From Trebouxia sp. TZW2008 (Eukaryota; Chlorophyta; Trebouxiophyceae; Trebouxiales; Trebouxiaceae), in NCBI GenBank assembly GCA_002118135.1, contig BDIU01000088.1, positions 170,160-234,159 on the forward strand: a DNA stretch of 64,000 bases, written 5' to 3'. Below, piece by piece: positions 24,401 to 33,900 of the stretch (position 1 is the first letter of the stretch; the number at the start of each line of letters is the position of its first letter). Made by a program: the position numbers and the translations under genes. Below the pieces are notes generated by a model. It was not told the DNA's origin and made no database searches. It saw only the letters and a list, made by a program, of their open reading frames with translations.

Positions 24401-27400
24401 TGCAGCAAGTGCCTGTGAAGTCAATGGACAGTCCATTGCCCCCACACACACCACATACGTCCAGCCCTTGACTGCAGCACTGCCCTGCCCTGTCCAGGGT
24501 CACATTGGCTCCTGCTGTGGTGTTCTTTGCACAGCAAGCACCAGCGTCACTGACTACACCTGCATCAGCACCACAGCAAAGCATTAGCATGGCACAACAG
24601 CAGCAGGTCACTCTGAAAGTTCACAAAGCTTCAGTTCGCAGACATATGGCCAGGGCTAAGCTCTGTTTGTTGTGCATCATGTACTGGCGGAGACAATGAC
24701 TATATCTGCTGAGTGCTCACGACGCATGCACATACTGGGCAGCTGCGTTCAAACACGACATGCTGCAGATCATTCAGTGCAACGGGCTGGAGTTTGAACA
24801 GTAGCAGCCTGGCAATATGTCAGCTGGCATGTTTGATGCATGGTATATTTGTTACTTTCATTGGTTCACACCTGAGTCACAGCATGAGCCATTGCTGTCA
24901 ACAATGCCAGTGCTGCAGCAGATCTGGGTGGAGTTGCTGCCAGCTGCAGTGGTGTTGGTGGTGGCATTGGCACTGCACAGGCCAGTGGAGATAGCACAGT
25001 TGAGGCCAGTGAACCCAGGCTGACATTGGCAAGCAGAGGTGGTGGCGTTGCAAGCACCGTGGTTGGAGCAGTCTGCCGTGGAGTTGCAGGTGAAGGTGTC
25101 ACACAAGCGCGACGAGAGGGGTGTGTAGCCCAGCTGGCCTGTGCAGACCTGCATTGCAGTAAGAGGTTGAATCCTACTTCAGTCAGAAGAGCCAAGCAGC
25201 AGCAGGCATGTATGTGTCAAGCAGGATCAGGCTGTCAGCTGTGTGAGACATGCTAGTGACACCACAGTAGTGACAACAGAATAATGTCTGAATGCCCAGC
25301 TGACTGAGCACGCATACATTTGATTTGCACAGACACCATGCACAGAAGCCTGCATCAATGACCACACAGAGTATAGTGTGCCTAGTAGCTATCATGCTGG
25401 AACATAACTGCTGCTATCATATGAAGCAGGCAGCTGTGCAAAGGCATATGTATACACCACCATAAACAGAGACAGGCAGCAAAGCTGAAAATGTACCGCA
25501 TCAGCTGCTGAGCCTCCCTTGACACGCTGGCAGGACACCGTCCTATTCTGCACACCGCCAGTGCAGTTACCCCAGTTGAAGGTTGCCCACATGTAAGGCT
25601 CACAGGGTGTCGCAAAGCACTGTTGCACACTGACAGGCTCATTGAGTGGCAGGCAGTTCTGTTGGTACTCTGCAGATGTGGGGTCCACAGCTGCGCCGCT
25701 GTGAACACATGTCACATTGCGCTCTGCTGTGCCACTGTCGCCACACAGAGCTGAGCAGGATCCCCAAGGACCCACCACGAAGCTGTACTGCCCACAAGCT
25801 GCTGTGTTGCAAGACTCTGCACAGGAACATAAGTATAACATCAGTTGACATGCTCAGGGCACCTCAGATTGCCCAAGCACCATTGCCTTCTGACAGGCAA
25901 AGCCAAACTGCACGTTCAGTGGTTCTGTAAGCATGGGCACATCTTGCTCCTGTCGCCGTCAGCATATGTCACATGTATAAAGACATTGCAGCAACCATCC
26001 AAATGTGCAATGCAAGCAGCCAAGCTGACAGTGTGATTTACCTGTCAAGTTTGCCAAGGTTGAAGCATTGTACTGGCAGTTGCTGAGCTCAACAGGGAGT
26101 CCGTAGGCATTGCTGACACAGGCAAGGCTCCTTGTGGTGTTGCCGCCACCGCACTGTGCACTGCAGTCGCCATACGTGCCGTACTTGAGCGAGAATGGCG
26201 CCAGTCCTGCAACTGATGGGGCAGCAGCCTTTGGCAGAGCCCAGCTGACACTGGCAATGGGGGTTGAGGTGGGGGCGGGGGTGGGGGTCAGGGTGGGTGC
26301 AGCTACAGGCGAGGCTCTGGGTGAAGCTGTGACCGCAGGAGAGGCAACTGGTGTAGCAGTTGTTGCTGCTGCAGGTGATGGGGATGGTGAGGCTGTAGCT
26401 AAGCATGTCAGCTGACTGCCATCAAGGCAGTACAAGCTGCAGTTGTTGGACTTGACAGCGTCCCACACAGGCAGCTCCACAATGAACTCGTCCACAATGC
26501 AGAAGCTTGGGTCCAAGTCAGGTGTGCAGCTAGTGGCCTGGTCAATGGCTGTGTGCAAGCCAAGAGAGATGCTGTACTGTGACCTTGGACCGCACTGATA
26601 CTGAGGCCTGAGGCAGTTTGAGGCTGGGCAGGCCTCAGGAGCCATGGCAGGTGCCAAGGAGGGACCAGATACTGGTGGCAGCGCTGTGTCTGATGTCTCT
26701 GGCAAGGGGTAAGGAGGGGCTGGTATCTCTTTGCCTTCCACAGCAGGGCTGATGCCAGATGCAGGAGGAGAAAGTGAGGCAGGCGGACTGTTGCCAGATG
26801 AAGGAGGCAATGGTGAGGCAGCAGGACTGCTTTCTGGCGAGGCAGGGATGGGGGTGGAGGGGGTAGGGAGGCGCGATGGGGATGAGGGGTTGGGAGGGGA
26901 CAGAGGGGTTGCGGTGACTGTGGGCGTTGGTTCGGGAGTTGCAGGAGGGATTGAAGGGGAGGGGCCAAACAGAGGCTGTGAAGTGGGCACAGGGGCAGGA
27001 CCAGGGGCAGGGCCATTGCCACAAGTCTTGCTCTGCTGGGGACAGCTGAGGGTGCAAGTGCCCTTAGTGACTGCATCATAGGTGGTCTGATCCACAGCAT
27101 AGCAGCCACAGATGACTTGGTTGAGCACTGTTGTGCAGGTGGTGTTGGCAGCATTGAGGTAGTTGTACATGGCTGGAGAAGCATAGTCTGTGCAACCACT
27201 ATATGTGCAAGCATATGTGGCGTCACCGGCATTGCAGCCTGATGGTAGTGGTGCTGGAGCACCTGCACTTAACAGCACATTCAGCTTGCAGCAAACTTTT
27301 AGACCTGTAGATCAGCTTTGCAGCTTTGAGATGATCAAGCTAGTCATTGTAGCAGCTGCATATTGAAGTCTTGCTGCTGCTAGCCATCTCTGAACACAGC

Positions 27401-28062
27401 AGTGGATAAATTAGGCAGCAAAACATACCTGAGAAGGATGGAACTGCTGGTGCTTCAGGAGCATTGGCAGTGGGCAGGGTTGCTGGAGGGGAGGTGTTAG
27501 TGGTGATGGGTGCCGCAGGAGAAGAAGTGGGCGAGGGTACTGCAGCTATTGGTGCAGGAGAGACAGGCTGTGGCACAATGTTGCCTGTTGAGGAAGCAGG
27601 AGCAGGTGCGACTGCAGGGGAGGACGGGCATTGCAGAGATGTGCTCCCAGCGCATGACCTCGCGCACTGCTGACTGCGGACAGCGTTTACCACGCTTGCA
27701 TCCAAGATGGACGAGCCACAAACATACAAGTCTAGCCCCGTCACAGGCTCGCAAGTGGTGTTCAACACTGTCTGATACACGCTGTCTGGCACATTGATGC
27801 ATCCTGGACACGACCAAACTGGTAGCACGCAGCTGTCAGAGGCTTCCTGCAGCTCTCGATTTGCTCGAGCAGGTGGCATATTGGTTCCAAAAATGCTATT
27901 TAGGTTTGAACGGAGAAACTGCAGCGAGGTCGCCAGAAAACTGCTGAGATCTGCTGTAGTGTCCAGACTGAGCGTGCTTGCTGATGTGGGATACACAAGC
28001 GCGCCGCCCAATAGAATGGTCGTCAAGCACAGCTGAGCGAGAAAGCTGGGCGAGCGATGCAT
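15481..28062 (-). CDS. Multi-exon TSP1/EGF single-pass membrane protein, about 1760 aa
   Basis: Exons (high to low): 28062-27429, 27262-26042, 25816-25497, 25148-24872, 24559-24269, 23874-23711, 23411-23220, 23001-22716, 22314-22061, 21626-21469, 21120-20946, 20594-20469, 20139-19988, 19528-19397, 18885-18630, 18385-18277, 18066-17918, 17539-17303, 16902-16818, then a tentative 15554-15481. Phase is consistent throughout. Order of parts: signal peptide (FLAQLCLTTILLGGALVYP); three eight-cysteine modules joined by Pro/Ser/Ala-rich linkers; TSP1-like repeats (YGTYGDCSAQCGGG, VGPWGSCSALCG, WATFNWGNCTGG); EGF-like modules (CSNHGACNATTSACQCQPGF, GTCQCYVGYDGNACDACADGY); CGVCGGNG-type Cys-rich repeats; one TM helix (GMIAGAVIAGVAAMLVALAL) with an RRRR stop-transfer; and a roughly 600-aa Ser-rich tail with repeated motifs and one NPEY. 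It is probably a cell-surface receptor or adhesin; the ligand is unknown. The C-terminal exon is uncertain. Confidence 0.72.
17143..17225 (-). repeat. Ghost copy of the end of a tail exon in the TSP1/EGF gene
   Basis: The end of exon 17539-17303 recurs 150 bp further into the intron with a 25-nt identical core. The real donor is GTAAGT; in the copy it has become GTTAGT. The copy still reads HLNTFA in the same relation to the donor, so it is a recent, decaying duplicate of an exon end. Confidence 0.85.
21731..21836 (-). repeat. Ghost copy of the transmembrane exon
   Basis: This segment is about 85% identical to the first 85 nt of exon 21626-21469 and includes its acceptor (TTGCAG). A 1-nt insertion just after the acceptor throws the spliced frame out. 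Read from its internal ATG, it still encodes an intact hydrophobic helix, MIAGAVIAGVAAMLVALALF. It lies 105 bp upstream of the working exon. Confidence 0.88.
23969..24143 (-). mobile_element. MITE-like element, copy 1 (intron of the TSP1/EGF gene)
   Basis: About 175 bp with ends TACAGTGGCTTGTCTTTAC and AAAGAGAAATTATTGTA. It is diverged but alignable along its length with the better preserved copy at 32520-32692; shared blocks include TTGCATTGAATTGCCCATACTC, GCAGTCAGAATGCAGT and AGAATGTCCTTG. It is non-coding and inserted in an intron. Confidence 0.6.
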
Positions 28063-28628
28063 GCTTTCCCGAAGCCGTCGCATCCTGCCGCTGTGCTCGT
28101 CAAGTGGGTGGCGAGGACAGCACTGGGCAAAGAAAGTGCTTCCTGCTTGTTGTGCAGTGATTGGAGCGGAAAAGTACAAGTAACACTGCGGGCAGATGCG
28201 AGTAGGTGCAAGGGGAGGAAGAACGTGTGCGACGTGACGGACGCACTCGCGCTCACACAACACACACAGGTGCCAGGCTCGTGACGTCCGCAGCGCTGGC
28301 AGCGCCCGGTGCCGAGAAATGCACAAGAGATGCACGGTTTGTGGGGCTGGCGCACTGACAGCAGTCGCAAGACAAAACTTGCGAGCTTTGAATCTTCAAA
28401 ATTGGGTTTTCAAAATGGTCCCAGAAACCTACTTTTGCACGTTTTCCGTGGAGTAACGGACGACGCCATGATGCACGATGCACGCCATTGACGGGTGGCT
28501 TTAGACTTCCAACAGCTTTGCAAAGCTCACAAGCAATGTGGCGAAGAGCTTGACCAGCGCTCGGCTTATTGGTGAGCTCGCCGCGCGGTACGCAAAGACA
28601 GCTTCCGCGCTGTGTCTGCGGTCTCGCT
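28063..28628. promoter_or_regulatory. CpG-rich bidirectional promoter region, TSP1/EGF gene and MscL
   Basis: The two genes start divergently with 566 bp between their ATGs. The stretch is markedly CpG-rich (many GCG, CGC and GACG words) compared with the flanking introns. An alternative in-frame ATG for the minus-strand gene lies at 28083. No TATA box is evident. Confidence 0.5.
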
Positions 28629-29714
28629 ATGCAATCGAGTCGTGCGTGCTGCGTGGGGCTGCCAGTGGACTCTAAGCAGCTGCGAAAGGGTGGAGCCGAC
28701 GCCGTAAGCTGCATGGGTAGTAGCGTCTTTGGGTTTCGAGACTTTCTGCTCAAAGGCAAGGTACGAAATTTACAGCACTTCGATTGTCCTCTCACGAGCT
28801 GCACCTATACTACTGTCGACAGACGTCTGGGTGAACAGTGCCATGAGAGCGCAGCCGCGTTTTATTGTTCTTGCGATGCATTGCAGCCTCCCTAGTTCTG
28901 CGTGATGTGCAGATCATAGATTTGGCTGTCGCCGTTGTTGTCGGAGGTGCCACGCTCGCGCTTGTGAACGCTGTGGTAACCGCTGCTATCCGGTGATCAA
29001 GCTTTTCCTGCGCACAGGCGCTGAAAACATTCAACGACCTGCATGGTGGATGCAGGTTGCAGACATCATCACTCCGCTCATTGCAGCAATAGCTGGACAG
29101 CCGAACTTTGCAAGCTTGACCTTCACTGTTCACAGGTGCGTTGCCATGGTTTTCACCGCTGCCCTTGCCGGCTGATTTGTCGCAGACTTTACTCAAATGT
29201 TTTGCTGTGACTTGCAGGTCTAAGTTTGCCTATGGAGATCTGATCAACAAAGCGCTCACCTTTCTGTTCACATGCCTCATTGTATACTATGCAGTGGTAT
29301 TACCAGGTCGGCCTCATTTGCATAAGCAGATCTCATGCCCGTAGATCAGCTAACTGCCGAGTGTAGTCCATGCTCACATTAGTCAGTGCATCTGCAAGCT
29401 TGCTACCTGTGTTCTTTAGGGCGTAAATGTGTGGTCTGCACTGACGCTCAGCAACGACAAATAAATGCCACAGCCTTGGCTTGTGTGTCACAATCACATA
29501 CTGCATTCACAAAGTGCAGTTCACAAAACTGGTGGCAGTGTACCAGCCCTCACACGCCAATCCATGTGCACTTGGCTTTTATGCAGTGTCCAAACTGTCA
29601 GCATATTTCTTTCCACCAACAACATGTCCAGAGTGCATGGAGACAATATCTGCCAAAGCTACGCGATGCAAGTACTGCTGTACGACCATTGAGCCGCCAA
29701 TCAAAATGAGGTGA
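28629..29714 (+). CDS. mscL: Large-conductance mechanosensitive channel (MscL) with a C-terminal zinc ribbon
   Basis: Five exons, 28629-28760, 28913-28975, 29056-29135, 29218-29306 and 29587-29714, give 492 nt and 163 aa. The core matches MscL: an amphipathic FGFRDFLLKGK start, TM1 IIDLAVAVVVGGATLALVNA directly followed by VVADIITPLIAAI, a periplasmic-loop-sized segment, then TM2 DLINKALTFLFTCLIVYYAVV. The C terminus carries CPEC-x8-CKYC, a zinc-ribbon-like tail of a kind I know from some bacterial MscL proteins. MscL forms a homopentameric pore that opens under membrane tension during hypo-osmotic shock. About 30 extra N-terminal residues precede the core; they might be targeting sequence, but initiation at the Met before GSSVFGF is also possible. 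MscL is rare in eukaryotes, and the four introns argue against contamination. The exon 2 donor (GTG|GTAACC) was chosen because it restores the family spacing. Confidence 0.88.
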
Positions 29715-30932
29715 GCAACATGATTGCCTCCATGTCAATACACACCACACTAGACCAGTATTGAGTCACACAAGCACTGTCTGCATGACCCCTTGCTGGG
29801 GTCGCTCTGACAGTAAATCTTATACATAAATCGTTCCTGGGCATTGCACAGCAATGCATATGCAACATGCATTTGCAAATGATCTTAGATTGTGAGCATT
29901 GGTCATGTTGTGTGACAGAAAGGTGAACAGCTTCTTGGATGATGCTGAGGTGCTTGTTCCATTGAAGACATACAACCCTGAAACAAGATGTAAGATCAGT
30001 TGTCACAGTACTACTACAGCTAAGCCAAGCATAAGCCCAAGGGTTCAGCTGTCCAGCAGACCTCAATGTGGAGTAGCTGCAAGTCAGTACATGCACGCTG
30101 TGAGCGCAGCAGAGCACATGAGCGTGCCTAGCTCAATGGTGTGATCAGTGCAGTACTGCAAATCGTGACTTGACAGAAGCAATGCAGACAACACAGAGTT
30201 TTAGCCTTTGCAGCTGCAGAGCAGTAATGCCTACATCATTTTGTGTGTTGCCAATGAGCTGATAGTTGAAACGATATCCTCTGGCTGTACTCACGCAAAC
30301 ATTTTTGCACTGCATGCCTGTGTCATGTGCAGATGATGTGCCTCAGCACCTGAGCCTGTTGTGCTGCAACTGACAGCTCTGATTTGAATGATCATGACCT
30401 GATTCTGCCGTTCTTGGGCTGCGTGATGTCAGCGGTGCAAACGCACTAGTGCTGCTGTATTTGAAGCTAAACGACATCGTGCACTGCTTGCACACATGTT
30501 GCACAGCTTGCTGTTGTCTGCATGAGATTGCAAGGCTCTTGTATGCTTGCTGCACTCATTGCACTGCTGGCACAGCAACGACTCAAGGCTGCCTTGTCAT
30601 GTCTGGTTGGCATGTCATGCAGCTGCAAATCACATTGCAAGCACTGCAGTTTGCAAGTTGATTTGCTGCTCAAACTGGGCTTGCGCGAGCACCAGAAACC
30701 AGCCAAACAGGCTCATTCCTTTCCATGATGCTTGGAATGTTGCTTTTTGAGCATTACTTTTGCCTTGTTTGTGGTCAAGCTGCATAAGGTTGCAAGCTGA
30801 CACAGCATAATTGGCAGCTGCCAGCTGCTTCCTAGTGAATTGCACTACCCTATCACTACCCTATTCTTGTTCGTCGTTTACTTGCATGCCTGATGCACAA
30901 CATGCAAATGCTTTCCACAGCGCCCGCTTCTC
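29715..30932. other. Intergenic; no gene seen
   Basis: This stretch lies between MscL and PRP28. The part near 29790-29850 resembles the 3' part of the repeat at 33307-33546. From about 30900 the sequence becomes CpG-richer, consistent with the PRP28 promoter and 5' leader. Other open frames on both strands look like chance. Confidence 0.45.
29788..29835 (+). repeat. Short copy of a dispersed repeat end (GACCCCTTG..GACAGTAAA)
   Basis: GACCCCTTGCTGGGG..CTCTGACAGTAAA here matches GACCCCTTGTTGGG..CTATGACAGTAAA at 33451-33483. The two copies lie 3.7 kb apart in otherwise unrelated surroundings, so they are probably 3' ends of the same retroposon-like family. Confidence 0.45.
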
Positions 30933-33900
30933 ATGGCAGTCACAGAGCAACCTCGCGAGCGATCACACAAAAGAGAGCGTAGCAGAAGCAGAGACAGGCA
31001 CAGCAAGCGCAGCAGACGTAGTCCTGTTACTGAAAACGGCAGGGACTCAAGACGTAGTCACCGTAGCCGCAGCAGGGAACGACACCGCAGCAAACGCGAC
31101 AGCAGTCCTGATCGAAGCAAACCACTTGATTTTGCCGCCAGACAAGCTGCAAGGGGCGGTCCTGAAGACGCTGCCACAGGTAAATCAGACCGGGATGCTC
31201 AGCGAAGCAGCAAGCACTCCCGATCTGACAGTAGGGATGTGAGAGTGTCTAGACACAGCAGGGAAAGAGATGACGGAGATAGATACAGGAGAGACAGCGA
31301 CCGAGGTCGTGACAGTGGTAGAGCTCGCAGCAGAGACAGGCACACTGACAGCAGAAAGCCTGACTCAGATCAGCCAGCTAACCTGCCTGGTCCACCCTCT
31401 GCTGACCGTGATGATCCAGCTCCTGCCAAGAAGGTCGAGCCTCTCTCCCTTGAGGAGCTTCTGAGGAAGAAGCAAGAGGAGCAAGCAGTGTTGGCTAAGG
31501 TATGTTGCTACCTGTTCAGAGAGGCCAATCATCATGCATTGCTTTGCAAGCGATGGCAAGACAGCAGGGGCACTGCAAAAAAGCACACTTGAGCAATGGG
31601 AGACATTTGGTCTGCCTTGCAGCTTGTACAGAGCAGCTCGTAGAAGGCCTGCGAACGCCGTTGACCAGTGCTAGGTGTGTTGCCTGTAGCTGATCTCTCT
31701 TTGATGCTGCAGCCCAAGTTCTTGTCAAAGAAGGAGCGCGAGGAGCAAGCTTTAAAGCGTAGGGAAGAAGAGGTTGAGCTGCAAAAGCAAAAGTAATAGC
31801 TCCTTTGCTGCTGTCTGAGCTGGTCTGAGTAGGCATTCATCATACATACAGCATGCATGACAGAGTACTTGGCTTGCAATGTGCATCACCAGAATTTCTT
31901 AGCTAGTGCGCGGCCAGACAAATTGCATATGCCTCGGAGTCCTTGATCTTTGCCAAAGTTGGTCAGACCAGCCCTAAGTGGGTGGTTAGCCCAGTGATTG
32001 CATGCAGACAGACACAATTGCAGCATGCTTCTGAGGTCTTGTGAGGCCATTGTCAGCTCTTTTGTCAATCTCAGCGATTCTCTACAGTTTGCAATGCCTC
32101 AATCAGAACTGCCGCCAAGTTGCTTATGGCATGCAGGCAAGCCCAGTTGCAGCGAGGGCATGAGGACTACCTGTCCATTGGCTTGCAAGTAGCTTGCCAG
32201 CTTGTCTGTCAACCCCAGAAGTCTTGCATACCGTGACTCAATGAGCACTCCAGTCGCGAAGCATGTGCCATGCAGGCAAGCTCAACTGCAGCGAGGGCAT
32301 GAAGATTACCAGTCCATTGCAAGACGGGAGCAGAGGGAGCAGGAGAAGCGGAGAATTGACCAAGCCAGAGACGCTGAGCGCAAGAGCCGTGAAGAGGTTT
32401 GCATACATTCCTTGCTGCATGCTTTGCTTTCTGCATGCTTTCTTGCTGCATGCTTTTCTATCATTTGCATGCACAACTATCTCCTGCAGCTGCAGTACAC
32501 ACCAGCCAAGTCAATGGTACAGTGACTTCTCCTTGTAACGACTGCTTGGTTCCCAAGAAAGTTGTTCTTACATCGAATTGTCCTTACTCAGAGGTGCCAT
32601 TGCAGTCGGAATGCAGTGATTGGGTTCCATTTACCTTGTCCTTACAGCGAGAATGTCCTTACATCAAGTATCCCTGCAAAGAGAAGTCACTGTACCTGCT
32701 GCAGGATCATGCACAGGCTGCTCTGTCAATGTGCTCCAGGCAAGATTGCTCACCAACATGTACTGCTCTGTTGAGCACTTGTGAGCACATGGGTCTGCAC
32801 GTCTGCAGAGCAAAGCGTGTAGAGGCTCAATGTTCTTCAGATTGTGAACTATGACGCCACAGTCTATATCTCCTGTCATCTGTATTCTGTTTGTGGTGGC
32901 CACAGGCCTGCACCTACATTTGCACAAGGCATGCCAATGTGGACTCCTGCCTTACCAAAGTGGAGATTCAGTTCATAATGGCGAGCCATGTGCAACAGTA
33001 TGCCCTGTGTCGAGGTTGCTACAAACAGAACAAGGATGCCAAACACATTGTTTGTCATCTCACATAGCTCGTAACGCTGGCTGCACATTCAGGTGCAATC
33101 TGCCTGCTGCAGTTGTAATGTGCTTTCCGGGCTGCCTCTGTAGACACAGGCTCCCGCTATGGCACCTAGCGACGTACGGTTTTTTTCGTTTTTCTTTTTC
33201 TGATGCGCTGCAGCTGGGCATGCACCTTGCTGCACCATCACTGTCTTCCAGTCAGAACAAAAGTGAAGTCATCAGTGCTTCTTTGAGTAGGTCATAAATG
33301 CTCACTCTACACATGTTTCACACGCTTCAACTTGTTTTCCAAGGGAACAAGTTTAGGGTAAACGTTTGGGACATTCAGCTTCTGATGCAGACTTTGATCT
33401 GACATATTGTTTTCAGTAAGACGGTACGTGGACTCTCTTGAAAACGTCTTTATGACCCCTTGTTGGGTTTCTATGACAGTAAAGATTGATAGATCAATCC
33501 ACTGATTGATTGACTGATTGATTGATTGATTGATTGATTGATGACTGCAGGAGCGGGAGCGGCAGCAGATGGCTGACATGATCAAGAAGCAGTACTTAGG
33601 AGGTGAGAAGCTAAAGAAGAAGATGCTGAAGCCCTCAGAGAAGTTCAAGTTCAACTTTGACTGGGAGGCTGGGGATGACACCTCCAAGGACCTGAACCCT
33701 CTGTATAACAACACTCATGAGGCCCAGCTGCTGTTTGGACGTGGCTTGCGTGCTGGCGTGGACAGACGTGAGCAGAAGAAGGTGCAGGCTCCTTCACATG
33801 CCTGGTCTTGCTGTGTCTGCTTCACATGCTGCTCCCTTCACAAAACGTCTCCTTGTATCATGCATTGCTCCTCTCTTCATACAAGAGGGCCCTTGCAACC

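Noticed and set aside
26408..27268. Long minus-strand frame of 286 codons, and a 116-codon plus-strand frame at 26731-27081, within the TSP1/EGF gene
   Set aside because: Both are shadows of the Pro/Ser/Ala-rich linker exon. Their composition follows from the codon bias of the real frame, which carries cysteine modules and splice sites.
30449..30750. Overlapping plus-strand frames before PRP28
   Set aside because: No ATG context, no domain and no splice sites linking them to PRP28. They lie in intergenic sequence of low coding character.
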